Assembly: GCA_003255025.1 (NCBI GenBank)
Contig: QANY01004802.1
Coordinates: forward strand, 930,372 to 994,371
Direction of reading: 5' to 3'
Source of the DNA: Datisca glomerata
Taxonomy: Eukaryota; Streptophyta; Magnoliopsida; Cucurbitales; Datiscaceae
DNA length: 64,000 nucleotides
The notes under the pieces were generated by a model that made no database searches, was not told the origin of the DNA, and saw nothing but the letters and a program-made list of their open reading frames with translations. Shown here in pieces: positions 12,239 through 24,639 of this stretch; positions within the stretch are counted from its first letter, which is position 1, and the number at the start of each line of letters is the position of its first letter. A program made the position numbers and the translations under genes.

Positions 12239-13370
12239 GATAAAATCAATCTAAACACATCATTATAAATTTTTCAATACAATGAAAATAAGAAGAATAT
12301 TAAAAAAGATCACCAATTTAGATTATCAGCTCATCTCAATACCATCTTCAGTATTTTATTTATTAATGTAACAATCGTAATAGAATATCTAGGCACACAT
12401 TCCTCTCTTTTGTCATGATAAGTCATTTCTCATAAATGTGTAAACACATAAACCCTTGAGCAATTTAGTTGCAAAATAGAGCATCAAATGTCATAGAAAT
12501 TCCGAAAATTATACTAAGGCAAGTAGCTAGTAATCCAATTTAAAAGTAAATATGAAACATCGTTAATCATAAGTCACCAACATGCAAGTGATAAAATAAA
12601 GGACATACGTGAGAATTATACAAAGTATAATATCGGCAAAAGAAATTACACATAATAATATAGCTTATGTCATGAATTTTTCAAGAACGATAATCCGCAT
12701 CAAAGTACAAAAGCAAGTTACATGATCACAGCCAAAACAAGACAAACAAATACAATTTTTAGTTAGCATTTTCATATGTAGATTACTTTACCTAATCAAC
12801 TGATATTTTTACTAGTGATTCATTCAAAAACATTTGAACCACAATTTCAGATAATAGTAAAACCACCTAAAGCTACACACTCTCGATCTGCATTTTAATT
12901 TCATAAACCCTTCAATTTTCATGATCCATCAATTAGACCCTTCTATTAAATTTTCCATCTTATATCGGTTAAATTGGTCATGTGCAAGTATTTACTCCTA
13001 TGTGGACATTTTTTCACTTCTTACACGTGGACTGAAAACAAAAAACAAAAATAAAAATCTCAAGTGCTTCTTCTTCTTCACCCTTCTTCTTCTTCATCGG
13101 AGAGGTTTTAAACTCACAGACAATATTTAATAATCAGCCAGCCAAACGTATATGCTTCAAAGTTACAACACTTATGCTACAGTAGGATCAAAAATACAAA
13201 AACTAGTAAAAATGAAACTCAAATTCATAGAATTGCTCAAACTCAAATTCATAGCAGGATCCAATTAAAAGAAATGATCTTAAGTTAAAGCACTAAACCA
13301 TAGTAGAAGGGGTGAACAACAATATAAATTCACGGAAAAAATTTCAGATAATAGTTAACATGCCCAAACG

Positions 13371-13549
13371 AGAGAGACAGAGAGAGAAAGAGAGATAAAA
13401 ATGAGGAGAAAGAGAGCATAAACGAGGGAGACAAAGAGAGAGCAGAAAAGAAAGAGAGATAGAGATAGAGAGAATAGAAATGAGGAGAGAGAGATAGCGG
13501 AAATGAGAGAGAGAAAGAGAACAGAAATGAGAGAGAGAAATAGAGACTC
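13371..13549. repeat. GA-rich microsatellite/minisatellite
   Basis: About 180 bases of GAGAGA with embedded 23-24 bp copies of a GAAATGAGAGAGAGAAA unit in the last 80 bases. On the minus strand it is the pyrimidine-rich start of the CACTA-1 leader intron. Confidence 0.85.
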
Positions 13550-13551
13550 AC

Positions 13552-13690
13552 CGGTGTCGATGAATAGTGAGGATGACCAGAGATCTACGACAGAGAAGGG
13601 CGAGCGACCAAATCTGAGATTCGCCTGAGAAAAGGGGAGAAAAAGTGAAAGGGGAGAAAGTGATTCGTGGATTGGGGATTATGAATTTAA
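13552..13690 (-). promoter_or_regulatory. noncoding 5' leader exon of CACTA-1 with splice donor
   Basis: On the minus strand a pyrimidine-rich exon-like sequence ends CATCGACACCG and is followed by GTGAGTCTC at 13551, a strong donor site. It lies upstream of the transposase start (12238), as expected for a spliced transposase leader. Inferred, no transcript evidence. Confidence 0.4.
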
Positions 13691-13876
13691 TGAACTTTAG
13701 ATGAGAAAAAACTGCCAACATATATTATCAGTTATTAATTATTTCAAAGGATTTTGGTGATAGTTTTTAAAACTGCCACATACATTAATCTTTAGCGGCG
13801 ATATTTATTTTCCATGCAAATATCTCTCACCCTTTTCTCTCTCATTCTTTAGTCTCTGCATTTGTTTCCATACACC

Positions 13877-13945
13877 ATGGAGGAGGGGATTATGGACCAG
13901 AAATTAGAGGAGTTTGTCTCGAATTTATTTCTCAAAAGTTGTCCG
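13877..13945 (+). pseudogene. possible 5' coding stub of an interrupted host gene
   Basis: A CT-rich leader-like sequence (13810-13870) leads into ACACCATGGAGG, a good plant start context, and a frame of 23 codons, MEEGIMDQKLEEFVSNLFLK followed by SCP. The frame runs straight into the CACTGCAAGAAAACA end of CACTA-2 at 13946 and stops a few codons inside it. The composition looks coding, unlike the surrounding sequence, but I do not recognise the protein. The rest of the gene is not visible in the window. Alternative: a fragment captured by one of the CACTA elements. Confidence 0.3.
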
Positions 13946-16900
13946 CACTGCAAGAAAACAACTACGTAGAGGTTATACTGTGATGGTTGAGTCGATTGTC
14001 GCAATTGATGTAAAGTAGTGCATCAGAATGTGTCATTTGATGCATTTTTATTGAATTTTATGACGATTCATTTGAACGGCCACAAGAAAAATAATCCGCG
14101 ATGGTTTTCTTGAACTGTCAGAATATGTAACCCTAAAATTAGATTACTTCTTCCCTCAGCTCCATCTTTGCGCGCACACCCCATTCTCTCTCAGAAGTAG
14201 GTTTTCCGGCCTTCTGAACTAGTCGTTAATAAAAGAAGGAGATCCGAGTATAAATGCGTATGAAAATCGTTAGTCTGCCTGCCTGCTTAGCTTATCTCTT
14301 CTATCTATCCTTAGAAGTAGGGCGAGAGAAAGTCGATATGATATTTGCGATTTGTGCTTTGTTATCCTCTGGGGGTCGACTAATGCTTTTTAAACATGTT
14401 CGAGTATTCCGATGCACATGTTTAAAGTTTTATCGAAAATTACCTGGCCTAGACTTCGGCTACTAATAAGGGGATAAGACCTTACAATTAGATTGGAGAT
14501 GATCCCTTCTCTCCGGTGAATGCAGTGAAGGACTTAGCAACTCATTCTCTCAACTCCCTCGTTGTCGTGTCTCATCTCGGTCACCCTTTCGTCATTGTCT
14601 CTTGGTTGTTTCAATGCCTCTTTACATAGTATTTAGTACAACTAATTTTCTCTCTCTACATATTTCTAATACTTTGCTTTAATCTTCGATAATTTCTCTC
14701 TCTATATTCGTTACTGGATAAGAAATTAGACTCATTGAAAAGGGTATCTTCTTCTGACTCGTTCTCTTTACCTTCACCGTCAATCAACATTTACAATATT
14801 AATATCGTAGAGCTATTCTAGCTTTGAATGCATGCAGGCGTTAATGGCATACAATTTCGGAAGGAAACAGCTTGTTTGTTTTCATAATTCATACAAAATG
14901 GTTGATATCTTTTTGAAGTCAGAGTTGAGAAGTAAATCCCAACCAATTATGTTATTTTCTTTATGTCCTAAAAATGAATAGCAATGCTCTTGGTACTTGT
15001 AAGAGCTTTCCTATTTCATTTGGCCGAGAGTTGTGGGGGTTTCATTTCATGCTTTGTTATTGCGAAACCATTTATTTGCTCCATAATTGGTTAGCTAATA
15101 ATCATTCTCTTCGGCTACCCCCGTTTTCTTGGCCCATACTACCCATCAATATGAGTTGTTAACCAAGCAAGCTTTGTACTAAAGACAAGTTAAATCCCAT
15201 GTTCAAAAGTCAATGATACTTTTCAGTTTCCAAGCTTGGGCCTTTTTGTCCATTAAGTTCTTTTTTAAACGTATCAAACCAATTATGAGTTAGACAGATG
15301 ATGCTTCTAGCTGCTTTATGTATCAAATGAACTGAAAAGCACTAAAAAATATGTTAGAACAAGTAGATTTATTTAAACCTATAGGTGCCTAGCAGGCTTT
15401 GATTTTGTAATTCACTATACAAATGATAAGAATTGGATTACAAAATCAAGATTTACGAGGAATATCAAGATGGAGTAAATCAATTTTTTGAACTATTCCT
15501 TTGAGAGAGGATTAGGTGATGAATACATATTATGTCCTTCTAAACATTGTGTTAATCGTAATCATAAGACTAGAGACGTTGTCCATGAACACCTGATATG
15601 TAACAGGTTTATAAGTGGTTATACATGTTGGTTTTTTCACCGGGAATCAATGTTGACTACTTCATCCTTGATACATATGTAATCTAAAGTTATTGCTAAT
15701 AATAGAGCACACAAAGAAACATCATTATCATGTCAAGAAGATGATGATAATATGCATGAGTTGTTGCATGGTGCTTTTGGTAATTATTGAATAATGAAAG
15801 TGGATCAGACTCTATGCCATGACAACAACAACTGGTTCATGATGTAAATGAAAGGATGGAAAAATTCGGGGATGATTATGATGTTAGTGACTTTTATGAT
15901 TTGGTTGAAGATAGTAATCGACTGATATATCCAGACATGTGAAGAATTCTCAAAATGATCCTTTATTATGAACCTATATGAAATTAAATGTCCTGATAGA
16001 TTGAATGACAGATCATTTCTTTCTATTCTTGAATTGTTAAATAGTGATTTTCCAAGGGTATCCAATTTCCAAATACATTTTGTGCAGTAAACAAACAAAT
16101 TCATAAGTTAGGACTTGGGTATGAAAAAAGATGCGTATCCAAATGATTATATGTTGTATTGGAAAGGCAAATAGAAATACCAAATATGTGACCGTTGTAG
16201 TATTTTAAGATAAGTTACCAATGAAAAAGATTGTGAGCCTCTGTCACAAACTCAATGAAATAAGAAAGAGAAGAAAGTAAAAAGATGATGAAATATTGCG
16301 TTACTTTCCTTTGAAATATAGATTGTAAAGGTTATGCATGTCTTCTAAAACACCGAAAGAATGAGATGGTACAATGAGGGACGGACTAAGAATGATGTTT
16401 TGGGACACCTTACAGAATCAGATGCTTGGAAAGTTTTTTATGATAATTTCAAATAATTTTATTCGGGATTGTATAATGTTAGGTTGAGGTTAAATAATGA
16501 TGGTTTCAACCCATTCAGAACCATGAGTACGGGTGACCTATAATCTTAATTCCATATAATTTATCTCATTGGATGTGCATGAAGTAAATAAATTTTATTC
16601 TGTCTGCACTCATTCCTGGACCCAAGACACCAGGTAACAACATTGATGTGTATTTGCAGCCGTTGATTGAAGAACTAAAAGAATTGCGAGAGGTTGGTTT
16701 AAATACATATGATGTATCATGAAAGAAAATGTTTAAAATGCATGCATCATTATTGTGGATTATTAGTAATTTTCCTTCATATGACAACTTGTCTGGATGG
16801 AATACGTATTCACGTATTGCATGCTATCACTATACATTTAATCACATCGTATATGCTAGAAGCACAATAATAAGTATTGCTTTATGGGTCATCGATGATT

Positions 16901-17379
16901 TTTGGAGCATGACCATATATTTCGTTTTAATATACAGAATTTTGATGATACTATTGAGGAGAGACCAACTCCTATTTCACCATCGAGGTCTTCAATTTAT
17001 GGACAATAATTGGATATAAATGTCATATTTGGAAAAGAATTGATTGCAAAAAAGAAGAGAAGTTGGTGTTCATAATTGGAAAAGGAAGAGTATATTTTTT
17101 TGAATTTTCTTATTGAGAGTTTAAGCTTATACACCATAACCTTGATGTGATGCATGTTGAGAAAAATGTATGTGATAACATTATTGGGACACCTCTAATT
17201 GATCAATGGAAGTCAAAAGATAATTTAAATATACTTCTAGATCTTTGCGACTTGAATGTAAAAGATCGTCTTCATCTAAAAGTCGATGGGGACTGTCAAC
17301 AGTCAAAACTCAAAACACTCAAGTTTTATAAAGCAGATGACTCTAGGATTCTAGAATCAGTTTAAGCATTGTAAACTTC
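13946..17379 (+). mobile_element. CACTA-2, En/Spm-type DNA transposon, decayed
   Basis: The left end CACTGCAAGAAAACA at 13946 is close to the usual plant CACTA terminal repeat (CACTACAAGAAAA). Behind it lie subterminal motifs such as TGATGGTTGAGTCG and GCGATGGTTTTC. A long noncoding leader/intron region (14150-15400, with CT-rich stretches) precedes a TNP2-type transposase pseudogene from 15423. The right end with its terminal repeat is missing; the sequence passes into a copia LTR at 17380. The element points away from CACTA-1, so the two are arranged head-to-head. It is more decayed than CACTA-1. Confidence 0.7.
15423..17310 (+). pseudogene. TNP2-type CACTA transposase (second copy), heavily broken
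   Basis: ATG at 15423 is out of frame with the following conserved N-terminus because of a nearby one-base shift. Recognisable parts follow in order: FERGLGDEYILCPSKHCVNR and HEHLICNRFISGYTCWFFH (15495-15650), DLVEDSNRLIYPDM (about 15900), LGLGYEKR (about 16110), RLRLNNDGFNPF (about 16485), PLIEELKELREVGLNTYDVS (16660-16720), MHASLLWIISNFPSYDNLSGW (split over the frame from 16729) and HVEKNVCDNIIGTPL (17153). They match the order of CACTA-1 but many stops and shifts lie between them. The DUF4218-like C-terminus is absent, lost where the copia LTR begins. It cannot encode active transposase. Confidence 0.82.
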
Positions 17380-17545
17380 TGTTAGAATAGAGTTAACAAG
17401 CTGTTATGTTGACAGATAAGTTAGTTACTTTACATGTACTGCATTGTTATTCCTAGATAATATCATAATCTATCTCAGCAAGGTTTATGCTGAACAATTC
17501 CGATTTATGGAAGCTTTTTGTTTTCATTACTTTCTTGGTTTCTCA
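17380..17545 (+). repeat. 5' LTR of a Ty1/copia element
   Basis: Starts TGTTAGAATAGAG and ends CTCA, two bases before a primer-binding-site-like TGGCATCAGAGC (17548), a variant of the initiator-Met site used by plant copia elements. At about 166 bp it is a short LTR. No matching 3' LTR was found. Confidence 0.6.
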
Positions 17546-17547
17546 TA

Positions 17548-17559
17548 TGGCATCAGAGC
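17548..17559 (+). other. copia primer-binding site (tRNA-iMet type)
   Basis: TGGCATCAGAGC differs by one base from the usual plant copia site TGGTATCAGAGC. Confidence 0.65.
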
Positions 17560-17581
17560 AATCAAAGACCAACACCTAATA

Positions 17582-18368
17582 ATGGCAGCTCAAATGACAA
17601 GCAAAAACTCCAACAACAGTAATAACAATGGCGGAATTTCAAGCCTTACCACTTACTATAAAGTTGGGTCGTGAGAACTTCTTCATTTGGACGTATCAAG
17701 TAATTCCTATTGTAATAGGTAACGGAGTTGATGATTACTTGATGAAATTAAGTGTAAAACTATCAAAGAATTTTATAGATGGCAGCACAAATCCATCTTT
17801 TAACGTTTGGAATCGAAGATATCAGTTACTACTAGGCTAGCTTAAAGTCTAGATGACAGAGAGAATCATGGGGTCAGTTGTGCATTACAACACCTTATAT
17901 GAAGTTTTTAAGTTTGTAGTGCATTAGAAAGGAGTTTTGTAAGTCAATCAAGAGCAAGACTCATACGACTAAAATCAAAACTACAAGAACAAAAAAGGTA
18001 CATACCCTGTTTCTGATTATTGTGATAGATTGAGAGGGATTGCTGACAATCCAAAGATAACTGGTCATCCTATTGAAGAAGGAATTTTTAGTGATGTATA
18101 TACTGAATGGTCTTGGATGACAGTATTTGATCCAATAGTTGCAATTCTTTCATCTTTAAAGGATGCTGTTTATGTAGAAGAAGTACATGCTTTTTTATTA
18201 AGCCAAGATAGTAAAATTGAAAAGTTGAATTCTAAGAATAATACAATATGGAGATCATCTGCTAACATGGCTACTATCAATAATAATGAGAGAACAAATC
18301 TCAGTTTCAGTGGGAAGGAAAGAACAAAAAAAATCGTGGATGTACTCGGTCTCTGCAACAAAATATGA
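17582..18368 (+). pseudogene. copia gag, broken
   Basis: Starts MAAQMTSKNSNNSNNN at 17582 and shifts frame into LPLTIKLGRENFFIWTYQV, the typical N-terminal gag motif of plant copia elements. The CHP-like capsid part continues with stops (17838, 17853) and becomes open again from about 18009 with YPVSDYCDRLRGIADN and DPIVAILSSLKDAVYVEEVH, ending in a serine/asparagine-rich stretch before the stop near 18366. It would have formed the virus-like particle shell. It is inactive. Confidence 0.75.
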
Positions 18369-18569
18369 GAGTAATCCTAACGGTGGTAGAAGAGGCGGAT
18401 GTGGTGGAATTGGAAGTCAAAGACTCACATGTCAAGTCGAGTGGGTGGGAAAGGTCATGGAGCATCAGTCTGTTCTTACATATATCACAGAAACAATCAA
18501 CCTCAGAATACTTAGTCTCAGCAAAATATAGGATATACTCTTCTTGCCTACATTTTATCACTGGAAATG

Positions 18570-19529
18570 CTTCCTGATCCTTGTTAGTATGCCGACAGTG
18601 CTACCATAAATCATTTCACAACATACTTACAGAATTGAATCTTGCTGTTGAAGAAGGAAAAGCTGCAGCCTCAGAAGAAAATCTTCATCATAGGCAAAAG
18701 AGGGAAGCAGAACAGATACTTTCCCAAACACAGTAGATGTCTAACCATTTCTGGTAAAAAACGATTTCAGGCTACAAGTAGGCATCCGTTGGATTCATAG
18801 GAGATCATAGGCAACCGTTAGAATCACTTGTATATATACATCATCCCTCATTGTAAACAAACATAATTTATCTTCAATAACAGATTAGAACCAAACAGGT
18901 TCATCATCTCTGAAGCTCATCACTTCCCAAAGATCAGAACCAAACAGGTTCATCATTTCTACACTTGCAAATGAGTATATTGGTAATAAACGTTTTGCAG
19001 TTGTAGATGGTAAGCTTCATAAAATTTCTCATATTAAAATCAACCTTATCTTTACAATACTTACTTAAGAGTACATTCTATTAAAAGGAATCTGACAAGC
19101 TTTCACAGACTCACAAAATGACAATGAAGTCTCTATTACTCTGATCTTTGTGTTGTGAAGGATGAAGTAACTAATGAGGTTCTTCTATCAGGGAAGGTTA
19201 AAGATGACTTCAATGAGTTTGATATACCTCAAGAAGGAAAAGCTGCTGCTCTTGCTTGTCTGCGTCATAATGTTTCACCTTCTGTTTCAGAATCATTCTC
19301 TATTTTAGCACTTGTCACTTTCAATAGCATACATAGGCTTAACGTTTCTTCTTGTAATAAATCTATATGTGATAACAATTCTGACTTCTTAGATTTTCAA
19401 TTCCAACCAGGTTACATGGCATCAATTGTAACACCTGACTCTTCTAATATTAGCTCGTTACATTTTGAAATTTCTTCTACAGATAGTTCCTTAAACAATT
19501 TGTTTGAAATTTCTTCTACAGATAGTTCC
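18570..19529 (+). pseudogene. copia protease trace and gag-pre-integrase domain, broken
   Basis: YADSATINHFT at about 18588 is a decayed copia protease active-site segment (usual D-S-G-A-T-N-H). After stops, 19155-19530 holds DEVTNEVLLSGKVKDDFNEF, the gag-pre-integrase segment, then PQEGKAAALACLRHNVS and FQFQPGYMASIVTPDSSN. Close to the right edge a 27-bp unit occurs twice (19464-19490 and 19503-19529), directly before the Athila LTR sequence. Confidence 0.7.
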
Positions 19530-19530
19530 T

Positions 19531-20184
19531 CCCTAGAATCTCTCATTTTCAAAGTCAGTAAAATTATCCTTTTAAGAAGTCTAACACAAGTAGGAATCTT
19601 TTTCATTTATCGTTAGAAGAATTTAAAATTCACACTTCAAGATAAAAGACGGTAGATTCTAGCTCAAGAGATAAGCTACGGTCTTGATATTTATGTTTAT
19701 CCTTCACTAATTTAAAATCATAATCAGATTTGATCCTACATTTTGACCATGTTGGAATGATCAGAAAAATATGAAAAAATATTCAAATGAAAGCTTAATC
19801 TCTTATCTTTCCAACCGTATAAGATTTTCATTGTAGAAAAATCAGGATCATCATGTAACGTTCTTTTTTTTTTACTATGCAAATATGTCGAATTTGATGC
19901 TTAATTTGAAATTCAAATTTCGAGTCGATCTTCAAATTTCAAATTTCAAAATTCATAAGGTGGCACATGGAGACTTGGAGGCAGCTGGTGACATAGAGTT
20001 TTAGATCATTTTGAACTCATTTTCAAGTTGCTTATTTTTGTAACTTGAAAACACATTCAAAACAAAATAAATATCTGAATGTAACATTTGTGAAATAATT
20101 ACATAAAACATCATATTTAATCTATTCTTTTCACAAATGTTATTATTTAAATAATGAATAAAATGTATTTTTACGCAATTATCA
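19531..20184 (-). repeat. 3' LTR of the Athila-like element, truncated
   Basis: Aligns with 27088-27738 of the other LTR (shared CTAGAATCTCT, GATAAAAGA, TAATCAGATTTGATCC, AATTTGATGCTTAATTTG) and ends TTATCA like it. About 1.06 kb, corresponding to 26022-27087, is missing at the left. Divergence between the copies looks like roughly 10% by eye. Confidence 0.8.
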
Positions 20185-21849
20185 CACCCCAACCAGCTTA
20201 TTGCTAGTCCCTTACCAATGCAAGCGTAGACAAAAAGAGCTAACATTCTAATAATTTGTCTCAGAGAACAATAAGAGATTATAGTTTTGAAATTATATAA
20301 ACATTGACTCAAATCCATAATCATTCGAAAGCTATTATATCTCTATAGCAATCATACAAGTGTTTGTGTGTCATAGCCAATGTTAAGAATAATTTGTGCT
20401 ATACATGCGTCGAACAAGTAAAAGCTCCATAAGCCTTACAAAGAAGATCACTCAACTATTTATTCTCTCAATCTATTTTCAAAAGATATCATTACTTGAG
20501 TGAAAGGATCAGTGACACTATATACTTTCCCTTGGGGACAATTCTCCACTTAATTGTCGGCACTACTTAAAATCAAAAGGTTTTCAATTAAGATTGTAAT
20601 GGAGCTAAGGGAAGTGGCTAAAAGAAATGACGGAAAAGATGCAAAAAAAGGTTCTAAAGACTCATGGAGTGAGAGACATCATCAAAATATTCAAGGAACA
20701 CTTCTCACAACCCGAGTCAATCAACTAAGAACATAAGCCAATAATCATTTCATTGAGCCTTTGGTACATATCAACCAACCTTATAACGTCCAAGAACATA
20801 TTAAATCAATAAAAAATTTCTTTGCGCTTTTTTAATGTTTTCATTTTCTCAAAGAAAGTTTACAAGAATAATCTTTCACCCCATGTTTTTTTTCTTTGTC
20901 TTATTTTTCACTTCCTTTTTCTTTTTTTCTTTTTTGACAACCACGAGTGTTTGTTGAATGCACCTTGTATATGAAATAAGTCTCTTCAGTGTTATCTCCA
21001 CTTCATCTTTAGATCAAGGGTGAGTAAGAGGTAAAGAGATGGGGTTAACAAAGAAAATGCTTAATGAAAGCTTAAAGTGACTCACTAAGGGGGATGTTCT
21101 CGTGAGAACATCAATGGGGCATTGGATGATTTGGCTATGGTGGTAAATCCTAATGCCTTTATCATATTTTAAAGAGGTATTCGATCAACCATTTGCTACA
21201 AAAGACCTTTAGAAAAGTTCTCATAATTAATCCTCGTGTTGCATGTTAACTCAAGTAATAATCAAAGGAAGAGCAAGAAAGAATATGATCATAATATTAC
21301 ACCTCTAAAAAGAAATTTAGTGGCTCAAATATGTCTCACGAGAGTAATAAAAATGATATAAGTATTTTACTCATCCTAACATGAATGCTTCCAACATAAT
21401 GATGATTTGAGCATAATTATCATAAAAACATATTAACCAATGAATAATATCAAGATCTAAATTCATGTTCATAATCAATCAAAGCCATAACATTAAAGCT
21501 CAGTTATCATCATGATTGTTGGAAAGTATCCTAAGACTCATAAAAAGGAAAAAAAATAAAACTTAACTCATACTAATCAAAATAAAACAACTAATGATAT
21601 TTTTTTGTTTTTTTATTTTTAGAAGAAATATAAGAAACAAATGTAAAGAAGTCTGAAATCTTCCACCTCTGCCCCCCCCACCCCCCACCCCCCAGTTAAT
21701 TCTTACATTGTCCCTAATGTAACATTAAAAAAATGTAGAAAAAAATTAAAAATAGAAGAAAAGGAAAAGGAAGAGAAAATCTGAGTATGACGTGCCCTCC
21801 ATCATTTGGGTTACCTCCTAAATAACGCTTGGTTTAGTGTCATCGACAT
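20185..21849 (-). other. 3' noncoding region of the Athila-like element
   Basis: Between the integrase tail and the 3' LTR no env-like or other coding frame is recognisable. It includes a polypurine-like GGTTGGGGTG (minus strand, next to the LTR at 20185) and a C-rich low-complexity run (21669-21694). Confidence 0.5.
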
Positions 21850-24434
21850 GAATTATAACCGCATTTATCTATCAAAAGACTCGGGTTCATGGAGAGGTAC
21901 ATTTCCTCCACATCATGAGTTACGAAGGACTCATAGTAAGGCTTGAGTTGATGTCCATTCACTTTGAACTCCTTGTTCGTCTTCAAGCTCCTAATTTCCA
22001 CTAGAGCATGATGAGAAACATTAGTAACAATAAAAGGACCAACTCATCGAGAATGTAACTTACCAGAAAATAAATTAAGGAGTGAATGAAACGGAAGAAC
22101 TTTTTGTCCAATAACAAAACTCTTTCTTGAAATCATTTTGTCATGAAAAGCCTTAGTTTTCTCCTTGTAGATTCGTGAGTTCTCATAAGTGTCGTTTCTG
22201 ATTTTCTCAATCTCATTTAGTTGGATCTTCCTTTGTTCACCCGTAACTTCCATTTCCATGTTACATTGCTTCACCATCCAAAATGATTTGTGCTCTAATT
22301 CAACAAGAAGGTGACATGGCTTACCATACATAAGGCGAAAGGGATACATCCCAATTGGTGTTTTGAATGTTGTTCTATACGCCCAAAGTGCATCATCAAG
22401 GCGCAAGCTCCAATCTTTCCTACTGGGATTCACCATTTTCTCTAAAACGGACTTGACCTCTTGGTTTTATACTTCCGCTTGCCCACTAGTTCGTAGGTGG
22501 TATGGTGTGGAATGGACGATTGTAAAAATGACTACCTACATCGTTGATTATGGCTCTTGATGTTCCAAACCTTGAAAAATGTTAGTCTTCACAAAATCTA
22601 CAACCACTTTAGAATCATTAGTACGAGTAGCTATTACTTTCACCCATTTTGACACATAATCAACACCAAGAAGTATGTAAAGATTACCATATGAAGAAGG
22701 AAAATGTCCTATGAAATCAATGCCCCAAACATCCAAGATTGCAACAATGAGTATATGTGTTTGTGATTTTGTGCACCTAGGTTACCTATTCTTTAACAAC
22801 GATCGCATGATTTGCAAAAAATGTAAGCGTCTTTGAACAATGTAGGCCAATAAAATACACACTCAAGTACCTTAGAGAGTCATTTTTGCTCCAAAGTGCC
22901 CCACCACATGTATAAGAAGGACAAAAAGTTAATAAAGATGAGAATTCAAAATTAGATACACATCTTCTTATCATTTGATCGGTACAATACTTTCACAAAT
23001 ATGGATCATCCCACACATATTGCTTTGCTGTCTTCTTTAGTTTATCCCTTTAAGCGCACGTCAAGTCATCGGGCATCTTCTTAGTGACCAAGTTGAACTC
23101 TTAATTGAAGTCGAACATCACTTTATTTTGTAACAATCTACATAAGGGCCTTGCAATCTTTGAAAAATCCTTGATGAATCTTCGATAGAAACCTGCATAT
23201 CCAAGAAAAGAACGAACCTTCTTCACACTTGTGGGAGATTTTTGATTTATCTACTTCTATCCCCTTAAAAGATATGATGTGGCCTAAAACTATACCTTGT
23301 TTTACCATGGAATGACATTTTCCACAATTAAGAACAAGATTAATTTCCACGCAACAGTTAAGAACAAAGGGTGAGATTATCTAAGATTTATCAAAAGAGT
23401 CACCATAAAAACTTCTATGATGATTTCAACATAATCTAAAAATATGTTCATCATACATCATTGAAAAGTACCGGGAGCATTGTAAAGCCCTGGCAGGCGT
23501 CAATAAGCAAAAGTTCCAAAGGGGCATATGAATGTTGTCTTTTATTGATCCTCTGGTGCAATTACGATCTGATTGTAACTTGAATAACCATCATAAAAAA
23601 AATAATGAGTATGACCAGCCAATCTTTCTAACATTTAATCAATGAAAGGTAAGGAAAATGATCTTTGTGAGTAGTAGAGTTAAGTTTTTGATAGTTAATA
23701 GAAACTCACCACCCGGTTTGGACACGGGTTGGTACTAGCTCATTCTCTTAATTCTTAACCACGGTGATACCAGATCTTTTTGGAACTACATGGACCGGGC
23801 TCACCCATTTTCTATCTAAAATTGGGTAAATCACGCTAACATCTAACAACTTCAAGATCTCTTTCTTTACAACCTCCATCATAGGAGGATTCAGTTGGCG
23901 TTGAGCTTCCCTAGTTGGCTTTGCTCTATCCTCAAGTATAATTTGGTGCATGCACATGGATGGCCTAATCCCTTTTATGTCGGCTATTGTCCAACCAATT
24001 GATGTTTTGTGATCCATTAAAATATGAACTAAATTCCCCTCTTGTAATGTCGTGAGGTTCCTTGCAATTATTACTCGCAGCGTGTCTTTCTCTCCCAAGT
24101 AAACATATTTGCGATGCTCCGAAAGAGGTTTAATCTCCAAAGTAGGGGCCTACATAATAGAAGGTAGAAGTTTCTCGTTAGATAAAGGCAATGAAATAAA
24201 GGAAACATTGTACATATTTGGAGCTTTTGGTAATGATTCTAGAGATGCTACTGTATCTTCAATGTCATCACAAACTTGCACGTCTCTTCTTGGCTTTTTG
24301 GGATCTTCTAACTCAAGGTTTTTTCCAATAGAGATTTTCAATGTATCCTGACTTGTTAACTCAAAAATTTGTTGTGCTACACAATCAAGTATATCAACTG
24401 AAAAACATGAATGTGAATCATTTGGGTACCTCAC
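21850..24434 (-). pseudogene. Athila-like pol: protease/RT/integrase with RNase H deleted
   Basis: Minus strand, in order: protease-linked segment (SVDILDCVAQQIFELTSQD, 24434-24150); RT start (QRQLNPPMMEVVKKEILKLL, WVSPVHVVPKRSG; 24140-23748); palm (YSSYNQIVIAPEDQ, then PFGTFAY; about 23620-23500) with the catalytic double-aspartate box lost through a frameshift near 23420; thumb ([13 protein letters not shown] near 23180). Immediately after a segment reading VMFDFN (about 23105) the sequence jumps to KKMPDDLT and VWDDPYL, the region before integrase, so the RNase H domain (several hundred bases) appears deleted. The integrase has [20 protein letters not shown] (22736), VGSHFYNRPFH (about 22530), [19 protein letters not shown] and the tail to 21850. 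Several stops and shifts occur. Confidence 0.82.
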
Positions 24435-24639
24435 TGCTTCAAGATCATAGAACTAGTGTTTTCACTTGGATTGATTACGGTTTAGGATCAAAGTTTTCTC
24501 GATCCTTGTGCTTCCAATCAATCCACGATAGTAGCTAATTGGCTTTCTTGTGTCTCTAAGTTCTTAATGGTGGTTTTTGTTTCCTATTGAAATTGAAAAG
24601 AGTTAGAAGAAAATTATTTAACTATTTTCTCGAGAGACA

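Larger units (their letters stand above)
9630..13812 (-). mobile_element. CACTA-1, En/Spm-type DNA transposon, decayed
   Basis: The minus strand carries a TNP2-family transposase pseudogene, preceded (to its 5' side, 13552-13690) by a noncoding leader exon and a subterminal region at about 13690-13812. That region contains ACTGCCA repeats and TTTAGCGGCGAT, sequence of the kind found next to plant CACTA ends. The terminal CACTA repeat itself was not found on the right, and the 3' end is cut off by the gypsy element. The element is therefore incomplete at both ends. Confidence 0.7.
17380..19529 (+). mobile_element. Ty1/copia element, left part
   Basis: LTR, primer-binding site, gag, a trace of protease and the pre-integrase domain are present in the right order. 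The right part continues at 27739 beyond an Athila-like insertion. About 187 bases of this left part (19343-19529) are present again at 27739-27893, which simple insertion does not explain. Confidence 0.8.

Noticed and set aside
13330..13551. Minus-strand frame of Ser/Leu/Phe repeats
   Set aside because: Translation of a GA microsatellite, not a protein.
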